Shown here in pieces: positions 54,490-62,739 of a DNA stretch of 64,000 nt. Positions within the stretch are counted from its first letter, which is position 1; each line of letters starts with the position of its first letter. Made by a program: the position numbers and the translations under genes. This stretch comes from Litorivicinus sp. (lineage in GTDB: Bacteria; Pseudomonadota; Gammaproteobacteria; Pseudomonadales; Litorivicinaceae), in contig JAGYKJ010000006.1 of assembly GCA_018401755.1 (NCBI GenBank), forward strand, positions 434,001-498,000, in the 5' to 3' direction. The notes beneath the pieces were generated by a model. It was not told the DNA's origin. It saw only the letters and a list, made by a program, of their open reading frames with translations, and did no database searches.

Positions 54490-55770
54490 ATGGAAAGCCT
54501 GTTATTACTGAGCATATTGCTGATTTTGATCCTTGCTGGTGCTCCGATTGGCTTTACGCTCATCCTCATTCCATTTTTCTATATTTTAGTCACTGATGCT
54601 GTCCCGCTGGTTTTGATTCCGAGCCAAATGTTCAATGCGATTGACTCTGTTCCGCTGACCGCAATCGCATTTTTCATGCTGACTGGCGAGCTCATGACAA
54701 GCGCGACAATTACCGACCGACTGGTGTCATTGAGTCGAGCCTTGATTGGACGAATGCGCGGTGGATTGGCTCAGATTAATGTGTTGGTCAGTATGTTCTT
54801 TGCTGGCATGAACGGTTCCGTGGTCGCCGATACCGCGACGGTCGGTTCACTGGTGATTCCTGCGATGAATAAAGCTGGATATCCCCCCGCGTTTTCGGCA
54901 GCTGTTACCGGGGTGAGCTCGACTATTGGCGGTATTATCCCGCCCAGTATCATGATGATTATTCTTGCAAACTCGACCGAGATCTCCATCGCATTGCTCT
55001 TCGCAGCTGGAATTATCCCCGGTATTTTGGTTGGCATTGTGATTATGCTGATCAATCATTATTTTGCGGTCAAACTCAACTTCGAGCGTAGTGAGGAATC
55101 TTTTTCTTTCAGAAGGGCAGGTCGAGAACTCTATCGGTCCTCCTTTGCGCTGTTAATTCCAGTTGTACTGGTTGGCTCAGTGATGGGGGGGATTGCCTCT
55201 GTTGTGGAAGCAGGCGCAATCACTGCCCTGGTCGCATTGTTCTCTGGAGTGTTCGTGTACCGAACGATTCGATGGACTCAATGCTCTACTGCCTTTCGGC
55301 GAGCATTTCGAAACTCCGCCATGGTATTCATCATCATTGCAGCTTCGGGTCCGTTCAGTTGGTTATTAACCTCTCTTGGAGCCATCAGTGATCTTGAGGC
55401 TTGGCTGCTGGGCATGGCGGACTCTCCAGTGCTATTCATCATATCCCTGATGTTATTCATTTTTTTATTGGGGACTGTGATGGACTCTGCGGTCAACATC
55501 ATCATTGTGGGCCCCGTGTTAGTAAGCGTGATGGCGAAGGCCGGTTTTCCTGAGATACAAGCGGCAATGGTGGTGATTGTTGGATTTTTAATCGGGTCGG
55601 TAACACCCCCTGTTGGGGTCGCATACTTTACCGCTGCGACGATTGCGCAAGTGCGACTCGAGGAAGTAGCGGTTGCGTTAATACCGTACATCGCCGGCTT
55701 ATTCGTTTTATTACTATGTATCATTTTAATACCTGAATTAACCATGTTTCTTCCAGGAATGATGGGATAG
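54490..55770 (+). CDS. dctM: TRAP transporter large permease (DctM type), MocR locus
   Basis: A 426-aa transport subunit with about twelve helices. Family segments are SVPLTAIAFFMLTGELM, GGLAQINVLVSMFFAGMNGSVVAD, IGGIIPPSIMMII and IGSVTPPVGVAYFT. ATG 54490 is preferred over the GTG two codons before it, given the AGTGAG spacing. The small subunit follows, 9 bases downstream, reversed from the common Q-M order. Confidence 0.92.
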   Translation: MESLLLLSILLILILAGAPIGFTLILIPFFYILVTDAVPLVLIPSQMFNAIDSVPLTAIAFFMLTGELMTSATITDRLVSLSRALIGRMRGGLAQINVLVSMFFAGMNGSVVADTATVGSLVIPAMNKAGYPPAFSAAVTGVSSTIGGIIPPSIMMIILANSTEISIALLFAAGIIPGILVGIVIMLINHYFAVKLNFERSEESFSFRRAGRELYRSSFALLIPVVLVGSVMGGIASVVEAGAITALVALFSGVFVYRTIRWTQCSTAFRRAFRNSAMVFIIIAASGPFSWLLTSLGAISDLEAWLLGMADSPVLFIISLMLFIFLLGTVMDSAVNIIIVGPVLVSVMAKAGFPEIQAAMVVIVGFLIGSVTPPVGVAYFTAATIAQVRLEEVAVALIPYIAGLFVLLLCIILIPELTMFLPGMMG

Positions 55771-55779
55771 GAGAGGAAT

Positions 55780-56289
55780 ATGATCACGCTACTGAACACG
55801 ATTGATCGGTTGGTGCATCGTTCCTTAGAGCTTGCATGTTCTTTGTTTTTGGCGCTGATGGTTGGATTCACGATCTATACCATCGTGATGCGTTATGTAT
55901 TTGAGAATCCTCCAGTCTGGGGAGATCTCTTGACCGTACTGAGTAATATTTGGCTGATGTTCATTGCGCTTTCACTGACAGCGCGGGATAACGATCATAT
56001 TGCGTTAAATTTGATTTACGAAAAACTTCCACCACGTTTTGCACTCTATGTCCGTCAGTTCTGGAAAGCGATGATCTTCTTAGTGGGGATTGTTTTGATC
56101 ATTTATGGTCTTGAACTTGTGGACACAATGAGGGGTCGTTACTGGGAGATGTGGTACTTCGAATTCACCTCTCAAGGCTTTGAATTCAAGGAAAACTACA
56201 TGCCGAAAAAGTATGCCGTGGCCATCTTGCCGATGGCTGGCTTTTTGACAGCCAGTGGTGCTGCGATCTGTTTTTTCAAAAAAGTATAG
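55780..56289 (+). CDS. dctQ: TRAP transporter small permease (DctQ type), MocR locus
   Basis: A 169-aa four-helix membrane protein of DctQ type, with MRYVFENPPVWGDLLTVLSNIW as the diagnostic segment. AGGAGAGG is just upstream of the ATG. It completes the third DctP-type TRAP system of the window. The next gene, yeiH-like, lies 160 bases on in the same direction. Confidence 0.88.
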   Translation: MITLLNTIDRLVHRSLELACSLFLALMVGFTIYTIVMRYVFENPPVWGDLLTVLSNIWLMFIALSLTARDNDHIALNLIYEKLPPRFALYVRQFWKAMIFLVGIVLIIYGLELVDTMRGRYWEMWYFEFTSQGFEFKENYMPKKYAVAILPMAGFLTASGAAICFFKKV

Positions 56290-56449
56290 TCAGTGCGTCA
56301 TCCGCTGAGCGTGAACACCAAATTCGTGCAATGGCGATTCTGCCAAACTTGTTCGACTTTTTTGCTAGCGCATTACGTGTTGGTTCAGCGAATCCAATCA
56401 GGTACTTGCTGTTCTAGCTTGCTTCGCCGCCTCCATTGTTTCGATTCCA

Positions 56450-57454
56450 ATGATTCAGCTTGAGTATCGACGAAGGTTCGAATATGCGACTCGTATCCTG
56501 CCAGGCTTATTGCTTGCGGGTTTAGTTGCTGGTGTTGCTCAATTTGTCGGTACGCAATTCACTCTTCCAACGATGTTACTGGCTCTCGTATTTGGTCTAT
56601 CTCTTAATCGAGTGTTGAGCATGACGCGCGCGCAACCTGGAATTGTGTTTTCTTCGAAAGCATTGCTCCGATTTTCCGTGGGTTTATTGGGGGTGCGTGT
56701 GAGTTATGACTTAATTCTTCAGGTCGGAACGCACTACTTACTTGTCGCCTTTGCCGGGGTTGTCTGCACGATTGTTGTTGGATTACTACTCAGTAAAGTC
56801 ATGGGATTAGATCGTTCAATTGGCATTTTAACAGGCGGCAGTGTTGCCATCTGCGGGGCTTCAGCCGCTGTCGCCATTTCTGCAGTGTTACCCAGTCGGA
56901 AGACGACCGAGCAAGAGCTTGCTGCAGCGGTATTTGGAGTCACGATTCTCAGTACCATTGCGATGATTGTTTATCCGCTGATCGCATCTCAGTTGGCGTT
57001 TTCGGATATCGAAGCAGGCGTTTTCTTTGGTGCAGCGATCCATGATGTTGCACAGGTTGTCGGTGCGGGGTTAATGGTCTCGGATGAGGCTGGGACAGTG
57101 GCGACGCTTGTGAAGCTATTCCGGGTATCGTTACTTGCGCCTGTGGTGCTCTGTATTTCTCTTTTTCTGTTACGGTTTGGTCATCAATTTGTCGCAACCG
57201 ATCAAAAGAGCCGCCTGGTTCCTGGTTTTATCCTTATCTTTCTGTGTCTCGCTGGATTGAATACCTTACAGTTCATTCCACCGATTCTTAAAGATGTGTT
57301 GACCAGCCTCTCGAGCTGGGGACTGTTGATCGCCATTACTGCAGTAGGAATGAAAACGTCTTTTCAGGGCTTATGGTCCAGAGGCTCTGGTGTTCTTGCG
57401 TTAATCTTGGTTGAAACGATTTTTATTGCGCTATTCGTTGTGTTTCTCATGTGA
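56450..57454 (+). CDS. YeiH-family putative sulfate exporter
   Basis: A 334-aa membrane protein with about ten helices and the family hallmark LTGGSVAICGASAAVAISAV, plus FFGAAIHDVAQVVGAGLM. The YeiH (UPF0324) family is annotated as putative sulfate exporters and often lies beside sulfonate-degradation genes. Here it stands between a TRAP importer and a SoxC-like sulfite dehydrogenase, which fits export of sulfur oxyanions during breakdown of a sulfur-containing substrate (inference). No clear ribosome-binding site is seen before the ATG. Confidence 0.85.
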   Translation: MIQLEYRRRFEYATRILPGLLLAGLVAGVAQFVGTQFTLPTMLLALVFGLSLNRVLSMTRAQPGIVFSSKALLRFSVGLLGVRVSYDLILQVGTHYLLVAFAGVVCTIVVGLLLSKVMGLDRSIGILTGGSVAICGASAAVAISAVLPSRKTTEQELAAAVFGVTILSTIAMIVYPLIASQLAFSDIEAGVFFGAAIHDVAQVVGAGLMVSDEAGTVATLVKLFRVSLLAPVVLCISLFLLRFGHQFVATDQKSRLVPGFILIFLCLAGLNTLQFIPPILKDVLTSLSSWGLLIAITAVGMKTSFQGLWSRGSGVLALILVETIFIALFVVFLM

Positions 57455-57820
57455 TTGATCTTGATCTACGGGCTTTCCCGTGGTCGTCTGATGCGAGGTT
57501 TTGGTGGGAAACTTCAGATACTTTCCATGTGTCGACGTGGTGAATAAGCACATCTCAAATCGTCTTGTTCACGCCAATTGGAAATTGACCCTCCATTTCT
57601 TCGGCTTTGCTTCGCCCCGTCTTCGACTGCGCGAGCTGGCTCCGATCAGTGCCATCGAGTAGGTCTGATAGAGACGGATAGGCATGGTTTATATGCTTTT
57701 TTCATCTAAGGTTATTCATTAAAAGTTGACATTGGGCCAGTTCTCTAGTGTATTACATTAGCGCACAGCCTCGATGATCGACGCTGCAACTAACAAAAAA
57801 CAGAATTAGAGGTATACCTG
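57455..57820. promoter_or_regulatory. 366-base leader of the soxC gene with candidate promoter
   Basis: TTGACA at 57726-57731, a 17-base spacer and TGTATT at 57749-57754 make a good sigma-70 promoter 67 bases before the soxC ATG. The rest of the region shows no gene. No recognised operator is seen. Confidence 0.5.
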
Positions 57821-59035
57821 ATGTCAATGGATATGATTCCTGAACCACAGAGTACGTTGGACAATCCAGCACGTCGTGTGATGTTGAAGGGTGGGGCGGG
57901 CGCTGTGGCCGCCTTGGGCTTGATGCAAATGTCACCGGCAGCTCTCGCATCGTCGCATTCAAAAGTGCCTGAATTTGCTCAGTGGAAGCGTATTGAAGAT
58001 CTAATCGTTCACAGCGCCAACACGATGGAAACTGTCCGCGGTGCGATTCGTAGCGGTGTGATTACCCCATCACCAACATTGTTCGTGCGGAACAATCTTC
58101 CTGCACCAAGCGCGAGCATCACCGAGAATATGGATAATTGGGAAGTAAGTTTTGAAGGGGTGAAGAATCCGCGCTCCCTCAAGGTTTCCGATTTGAAGAA
58201 AATGGGTGCAACCACCGTGGCATCCGTCCTGCAATGTTCCGGTAATGGCCGCGCCTTCTTCCCACACGGTGCTGGTGGTACACAGTGGTCTGTGGGTGCA
58301 GCTGGCTGCGTCATGTGGACGGGTGTTCCTCTCAAAGACGTCATCGAGAGCATGGGCGGATCCGTCGGTGGGATGCGATACATCACTGGTACCGGTGGGG
58401 AAGAGATTCCTGCAGGCATCGATCCGAAGACAATCATGGTCGAGCGTTCTGTCCCGATGGCTGCCCTTGAGAATGCGATGCTGGCATGGCAGATGAACGA
58501 CGAGCCATTGGATCTTGCACACGGTGGACCATTACGACTGGTATTCCCTGGGTACTACGGCGTTAACAACGTGAAGTATGTAAAGCGCGTCGCAATGACA
58601 GAAAACCAAACTGAAGCAAAAATTCAGTCTTCGGGTTATCGCATTCGCGATATTGGTGTGAAAGGCTCTGCTGAACAGCCATCCATGTGGGAAATGAATG
58701 TCAAATCATGGATCACTGGACCACTTGAAACCGCAAATACTGGTGTAAATTTGATTTACGGTGTGGCATTTGGTGGAAGCAAATCTGTCCAAAAAATCGA
58801 AGTGTCACTTGATAATGGTCAGAATTGGCAGGCTGCTCAGTTTGTTGGACCGGATCTTGGCCCATTTGCATGGCGCCCATTCGTATTTAAAACGAACCTG
58901 AAAGCTGGTGAGTATCGTGTCGTATCTCGGGCAACTGACGTCGATGGGACAGCACAGCCTCGTGAACGCTTTGAAAACGAGCGCGGCTACCTGCACAACG
59001 GCTGGGAAGATCACGGCGTGACAATTAAAGTTTAA
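57821..59035 (+). CDS. soxC: SoxC-like sulfite dehydrogenase, molybdopterin subunit
   Basis: A 404-aa periplasmic sulfite oxidase-family enzyme. The N-terminus has a twin-arginine export signal (RRVMLKGGAGAVAALGLMQM), the molybdenum-ligand Cys is in VLQCSGNGRAFF (about residue 139), and the C-terminal dimerisation domain closes with RGYLHNGWEDHGVTIKV. SoxC works with a SoxD cytochrome to oxidise sulfite or sulfane sulfur. The other sox genes (XYZAB) are not in the window, so a stand-alone sulfite dehydrogenase is likely. AGAGGTATACCTG precedes the ATG. Confidence 0.92.
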   Translation: MSMDMIPEPQSTLDNPARRVMLKGGAGAVAALGLMQMSPAALASSHSKVPEFAQWKRIEDLIVHSANTMETVRGAIRSGVITPSPTLFVRNNLPAPSASITENMDNWEVSFEGVKNPRSLKVSDLKKMGATTVASVLQCSGNGRAFFPHGAGGTQWSVGAAGCVMWTGVPLKDVIESMGGSVGGMRYITGTGGEEIPAGIDPKTIMVERSVPMAALENAMLAWQMNDEPLDLAHGGPLRLVFPGYYGVNNVKYVKRVAMTENQTEAKIQSSGYRIRDIGVKGSAEQPSMWEMNVKSWITGPLETANTGVNLIYGVAFGGSKSVQKIEVSLDNGQNWQAAQFVGPDLGPFAWRPFVFKTNLKAGEYRVVSRATDVDGTAQPRERFENERGYLHNGWEDHGVTIKV

Positions 59036-59051
59036 TCACGTAAACGGTTTG

Positions 59052-59075
59052 ACGGCCCTCTCGGGGGCCGTTTTT
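59052..59075 (+). terminator. Terminator after soxC
   Basis: ACGGCCC / GGGCCGT, a 7-bp GC stem with a 6-base loop, followed by TTTTT. A classical intrinsic terminator, 17 bases after the soxC stop and before the cytochrome gene, so probably leaky. Confidence 0.85.
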
Positions 59076-59093
59076 AATACATAGGATCGAGTT

Positions 59094-59405
59094 ATGAATC
59101 TGAGAACAGTGCTCGCGACAGTCGTTGGGGTCTCATTTTTTTCACCTGTACTGGTACAGGCCAATAGCGATGAGAAAGCAAAGTCTTTATTTGTGCAGGG
59201 AGCTGCTCCACCATGCGCCATTTGTCACACTTACTCAGCTGCTGGCAGCAATGGAATGGTTGGACCGAATCTTGATGATTTACAACCAACGGCACAAGCA
59301 GTTCGTCTTGCGGTCACAAATGGGGTCGGCGTCATGCCTGCCTATGGTGAGACCCTCTCTGCTGAGGAGATCGAAGCCATCGTTCAATTTGTTTCTAAAA
59401 AGTGA
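59094..59405 (+). CDS. Mono-haem cytochrome c, electron acceptor of the sulfite dehydrogenase
   Basis: A 103-aa exported class I cytochrome c. The signal peptide ends near VQA, the haem site is CAICH (residues 41-45), and Met81 in GVGVMPAYGE is the likely sixth ligand. It is much smaller than a di-haem SoxD and closer in size to SorB, the mono-haem partner of sulfite:cytochrome c oxidoreductase. Its position right after soxC makes it the probable electron acceptor. Confidence 0.87.
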   Translation: MNLRTVLATVVGVSFFSPVLVQANSDEKAKSLFVQGAAPPCAICHTYSAAGSNGMVGPNLDDLQPTAQAVRLAVTNGVGVMPAYGETLSAEEIEAIVQFVSKK

Positions 59406-59690
59406 GCAGCACGCAGTCAGCCGCGCATTGAAGAGTCTCGATCGTTAACTGTTCAGATCAGAAAAGTCACTTGGCTCTTCTCTATTGTTCGGATCTGTTC
59501 CGACTCTGACCATGCAACTCCTATGGGTCAAAATGGGAGTGCACATCTTCGCATAATGTCTCAATTCCAAGGTGTCAAACCTACGCTACGATGGTAAGCG
59601 TTGGCGGCATAATAATTGTGACGGGATCCATATCGGCTTGTGCTTGTCGTCTGTGCGATCAGCGTGGGAATGGCCAAATGCCTCCTTAGC

Positions 59691-59867
59691 TTAACACCCG
59701 CCCAGCTCACACAGCGCGAGAGTGAACCAACGTCGATGTCCTGCGATCTGAGTGCGAATTTCTCGTATGTATTTTTTCGCCTGCTGTGCGCCCCAAGTGC
59801 AGGCGGTGTAATCCGTAATATCTTCTAAGTCAGCGTTGGCTCGCCGAGCATAGTTAATTGACTTCAC
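59691..59867 (-). pseudogene. parE: Truncated ParE-family toxin
   Basis: A 58-codon frame starting at a GTG that overlaps the ParD stop (GTGA). It gives the ParE N-terminal half: MKSINYARRANADLEDITDYT, then WGAQQAKKYIREIRTQ. Family members (~95 aa) continue through a helical hairpin and a C-terminal beta strand. Here the sequence loses similarity at IAGHRRWF and stops at 59691. A degenerate trace of the lost end may exist further on in another frame (SRYGSRHNYY). The toxin is probably inactive. Confidence 0.75.
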
Positions 59868-60112
59868 TCACCAGTCGCCGCTTGATCCGCCCGTCGGTCC
59901 AGCGCATCCCAATCAATCTCATCGACGAAGCCGCTCACGTAGCCTTCTTCGATTGCATCGTTCAGCCTCTTGATCGCTGTTTGCTGCTGCTCAAACATCC
60001 GCAGCGCATCGCGCACAACCTCGCTTGCTGTGCCGTAGCGCCCAGTTTGAACCTGCTGAGCAATCAGTTCATCAAAGTGCTCGCCCAGTATGATTGATGT
60101 GGCTCTGCCCAT
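59864..60112 (-). CDS. parD: ParD-family antitoxin
   Basis: An 82-aa ribbon-helix-helix antitoxin. The DNA-binding N-terminus is MGRATSIILGEHFDELI, with GRYGTASEVVRDALRMFE next, and the C-terminal tail that would bind ParE is AIEEGYVSGFVDEIDWDALDRR. ATG 60112 is chosen because GGAGG lies 5 bases upstream, inside an upstream in-frame ATG at 60124. Its toxin partner directly downstream is truncated, leaving an orphan antitoxin. Confidence 0.9.
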   Translation of the reverse strand: MGRATSIILGEHFDELIAQQVQTGRYGTASEVVRDALRMFEQQQTAIKRLNDAIEEGYVSGFVDEIDWDALDRRADQAATGE

Positions 60113-60377
60113 TACAACCTCCATTGATTACCTAATAATATTTTTGTTACCCCCTTTCAGGTCAAGCCATGTGAAGTGGTTCACTAAATCTGGATAGGCC
60201 GTTCACGGATTTTTGGACTAAAGGATTCCCCTGATTTGATGACTCCATCTTCTTAAGAAATAAAGGCTCCTGAAAACTTGGCGCGATTCAATTATTAGAC
60301 TCGTTCAAAAATGGGGAGATTACGCACGTCTATCGGACCGCTAAAGTGGCTAACCCAGTTTGTCGGCTGACATCATT

Positions 60378-60833
60378 TTATGTATTCCAGTTGGCTTTTG
60401 AACAGGCGAGCAATGCATCCCAATCATCAGGAGGGTGCCCAGATTTGAGCATTTTTTGAAAGACCATGTAAGGGTCGGTTTTGGCGCCGGATGAGCGCAA
60501 GGTGTTCTCGTCATTGACCCAAGCAAAGATGATGATCCGAGTCTTGGAATCAAAGCGAAAAAACAATCGAAAACGTCGACCGATCTTGGCTCGACGCCAA
60601 TGGCGAAACGTAGGTCCCATGGTGGTGCCTTGGCGGTATTCATCGCGATTAGGGTTGCGAGGGACCACTTCGAGAATCAGTGTCGCAAGCGTATTAAACA
60701 GTTTGACGTTGGCATTGGATTCGAAGGCCCTTGGATCTTGAGCCCTTGCACGCTGTACTGCTGCCGTCAATTTCTGTAGCTGCTCGATCAGGCAATCATG
60801 GAAAAGCAGAGTCCACCCGTTACGTTGAATCAA
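60378..60833 (-). CDS. yhaV: YhaV-family toxin (ribonuclease)
   Basis: A 151-aa RelE-fold toxin that cuts RNA in the PrlF-YhaV toxin-antitoxin system. The family opening is NGWTLLFHDCLIEQLQKL; later RHWRRAKIGRRFRLFFRFDSK and IIIFAWVNDENTLR form the RelE-like catalytic strand region, and the end is GHPPDDWDALL. It overlaps the antitoxin gene by 4 bases and appears intact. Confidence 0.92.
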   Translation of the reverse strand: MIQRNGWTLLFHDCLIEQLQKLTAAVQRARAQDPRAFESNANVKLFNTLATLILEVVPRNPNRDEYRQGTTMGPTFRHWRRAKIGRRFRLFFRFDSKTRIIIFAWVNDENTLRSSGAKTDPYMVFQKMLKSGHPPDDWDALLACSKANWNT

Positions 60834-61150
60834 AGCACGACGTCGCCATCAATATCCGCGCTGAGCTCTACGCGCTTTCCAAGCGCTGCGAGCATGGAGC
60901 GTGCTAAGTCATCGGGCAGTGTGGTGATGTGTTGGCCGGCGCCAATATCTTTTTCCAGCAGAGCCAGAAAGCCTGTAATGGCCGGATCTTCGTGGTATTC
61001 CTCGTTTACGCGGGTGACGATGATGCTATCCCCTGTGAAATCAAAGGCGAGCTTTCCACCAGCATCCACGCCCAAAGCTTGACGGATGGATTTGGGTATC
61101 GTGATCTGCCCCTTCGATGTCAGGGTCGCTATTTCGTGAATGGTGTGCAT
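60830..61150 (-). CDS. prlF: PrlF-family antitoxin (AbrB/SpoVT fold)
   Basis: A 106-aa antitoxin with the swapped-hairpin AbrB motif at the N-terminus (ATLTSKGQITIPKSIRQALGV), which binds the promoter DNA. The C-terminal half, with FLALLEKDIGAGQHITTLPDDL, is the YhaV-binding PrlF pattern. It is encoded before the toxin, and a perfect palindrome lies 34 bases upstream. Confidence 0.92.
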   Translation of the reverse strand: MHTIHEIATLTSKGQITIPKSIRQALGVDAGGKLAFDFTGDSIIVTRVNEEYHEDPAITGFLALLEKDIGAGQHITTLPDDLARSMLAALGKRVELSADIDGDVVL

Positions 61151-61183
61151 GACGGCTTCCTTAAAATTTAGGTCGAATGAAAT

Positions 61184-61201
61184 GTAAGGAATAATCCTTA
61201 C
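61184..61201. promoter_or_regulatory. Palindromic operator of the prlF-yhaV promoter
   Basis: GTAAGGA, ATAA, TCCTTAC: perfect 7-bp arms with a 4-base spacer, 34 bases upstream of the prlF start on the minus strand. Likely the autoregulatory site. Confidence 0.6.
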
Positions 61202-61616
61202 TACGTCAAGACGCAGTTACAATGGTACCTATGTAGTGGTCAATAAAAACTGGACACCATTTTGAGTTGTTGTTCAGCTCATGCAGGAGCTAAACCCTAT
61301 TGGCCTGATGCGGTCGCGTTCAATGGTAGTGCCCCAAAAGATAGCGACCGAGATCTTCCCGAGCTACCAGAACGCTCTCGTGATCGAGTGATAGCTACGT
61401 TCTGGGCTGGCTCGCCCAAGCTTTCTCATCAGAAATCGATCGCTCATCCGGTCGAGAGGCAATCACACATCCTAACAATTTGTCGTCTCCTGATGTCTGG
61501 AGCCCGCTCGTTAAGGGGCAAAACGGCCACTAATTTTTGGGAATTGGTTTTACCAACAATTTTGCCCAAAACTTGCACGACTGGAATTTTTAAAATATTG
61601 ATAAGATTGACATAAA
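61202..61616. other. 415-base region with no gene, possible insertion-sequence debris
   Basis: Starts with AGTGGTCAATAAAAACTGGA near 61233, similar in form to terminal repeats of IS3-family elements; no transposase frame is preserved. A 117-codon ORF here has no recognisable family and is probably chance. Its GC content is lower than that of the core regions. Confidence 0.35.
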
Positions 61617-61693
61617 TGGCGCGCCCGAGAGAGTTCGAACCTCTGACCTTTGCCTCCGAAGGGTAACGCTCTACCGGGTTGGCGTACGGGGTG
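61617..61693 (-). pseudogene. Degenerate tRNA-Arg
   Basis: The minus strand carries 77 bases that match the layout of a proteobacterial tRNA-Arg with CCA end: anticodon loop CTTCGGA, variable region, T-loop TTCGAAC, and a GGGCGCGCCA 3' end. Four changes break the fold: the first three acceptor pairs are lost, the D stem no longer pairs, the anticodon stem has an A-C mismatch, and the T stem has a G-T pair. The 3' half is much better preserved than the 5' part, as in attachment-site copies left by integrating elements. Confidence 0.7.
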
Positions 61694-61772
61694 ATTAATC
61701 ATCGCATGAGGTCCGTTAAAACGGGGTTACGCTCATGGAGCCACACATTTGTGAGGTTCTTGTAAAACACGC

Positions 61773-62087
61773 TCACTGAGGGGCGACTTCGTGCTTCACT
61801 GCTTTGAGGTCGATGTTAAGCGCACGTAAAACGCGTAGGATCGTGTCAAAGCGCGGTTTGGATCCGGCTGATAACGCTTTGTATAGGCTCTCTCGGCCAA
61901 GCCCGGAATCGTTAGCAATCTGAGTCATGCCGCGCGCCTTTGCAACATGCCCAATCGCGCGGATCAGTTCGTCACTGTCACCGTCTTCTAAAACCATTGA
62001 TAAATATCCAGCGATATCGGCTTCGTCGCGCAGCTGGGACGCGATGTCGAACTCAGACAGGGTGGCGACATTGATTGGTTTACTCAT
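61773..62087 (-). CDS. HTH antidote protein (HI1420-like addiction module)
   Basis: A 104-aa antitoxin. The N-terminal half includes LSEFDIASQLRDEADIAGYLSMVLED, and the C-terminal helix-turn-helix is GMTQIANDSGLGRESLYKALS. This is the pattern of addiction-module antidotes of the HI1420 group, encoded after their toxin. Three bases separate it from the toxin gene. Confidence 0.9.
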   Translation of the reverse strand: MSKPINVATLSEFDIASQLRDEADIAGYLSMVLEDGDSDELIRAIGHVAKARGMTQIANDSGLGRESLYKALSAGSKPRFDTILRVLRALNIDLKAVKHEVAPQ

Positions 62088-62090
62088 TCT

Positions 62091-62387
62091 CTATTTCTCC
62101 AGCAGCTTTGCGAGGCGTTTGGCTTTTTGAATGTCTTTAGCTTGGGTGGATTTATCTCCGCCGCCGAGCATGACAATCAGCGTGTCACCCTGCATTGTGT
62201 AATACATGCGCCAACCTGGCCCAAAGAATTCCCGCATTTCATTCACGTTTTCGCCAACAGGCGTTACATCTCCCAGATTGCCTCGGCTCGCCTTCTCGAT
62301 TCGTCGAGCCAAGCGGATTCGTGTTGGACTGTCTTTTAACCCATTCAGCCAGTCATCGAATTCTTGCAGGGTTTTTACAACAATCAT
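62091..62387 (-). CDS. RelE/ParE-fold toxin (HI1419-like addiction module)
   Basis: A 98-aa toxin of the HI1419 group. It shows FDDWLNGLKDSPTRIRLARRI, GNLGDVTPVGENVNEMRE and WRMYYTMQGDTLIVMLGGGDK, then KDIQKAKRLAKLL. Gene order is toxin then antidote, as usual for this group. It appears intact. A perfect palindrome lies 10 bases upstream of the start. Confidence 0.92.
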   Translation of the reverse strand: MIVVKTLQEFDDWLNGLKDSPTRIRLARRIEKASRGNLGDVTPVGENVNEMREFFGPGWRMYYTMQGDTLIVMLGGGDKSTQAKDIQKAKRLAKLLEK

Positions 62388-62396
62388 TGTTGAACT

Positions 62397-62412
62397 GTAT
62401 CCTTATGGATAC
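62397..62412. promoter_or_regulatory. Palindromic operator upstream of the HI1419-like module
   Basis: GTATCC, TTAT, GGATAC: a perfect 6-bp inverted repeat 10 bases upstream of the toxin ATG. Likely autoregulatory binding site of the antidote. Confidence 0.55.
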
Positions 62413-62739
62413 GTACTGGCAACTTGAAATCACTAAATCCCGAATTTCTAGCGTCACCCTCAACGTTTGCAGAGGTTTAGAGATGAGGCTTGCGATAAGA
62501 CGCAGTCTGAGCACCATGAAGGTGGCAATCGATTCAGGGGAGCTGTATCAATTTGGAAGTATCAAGGAGTGAATCGCCCCCGGTTTTCAGGAGGCTTCAT
62601 TACTCGAGAAGATGGAGTTATGGAAACAGGAAACCCTTTACTTCGGAGATCCGTAAATGGTTAGCGGACGCGGATCCTCATGTCCGGAGCCCGCTCTATC
62701 TGGACGACCTCCGCTGTATAAGTCCGGAGACTGGTTTCC
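62413..62739. other. Region without gene; possible insertion-sequence end
   Basis: No intact gene. GTGAATCGCCCCCGGTTTTC around 62571-62590 followed by AGGAGGCTTCATTACTCGAG resembles the terminal repeat of some IS3-family elements, but no transposase follows. The short frames in this stretch are not recognisable. Confidence 0.3.

Noticed and set aside
61262..61615. A 117-codon plus-strand frame before the tRNA-Arg relic
   Set aside because: No recognisable family, composition not protein-like, and it lies in a stretch with possible IS debris.
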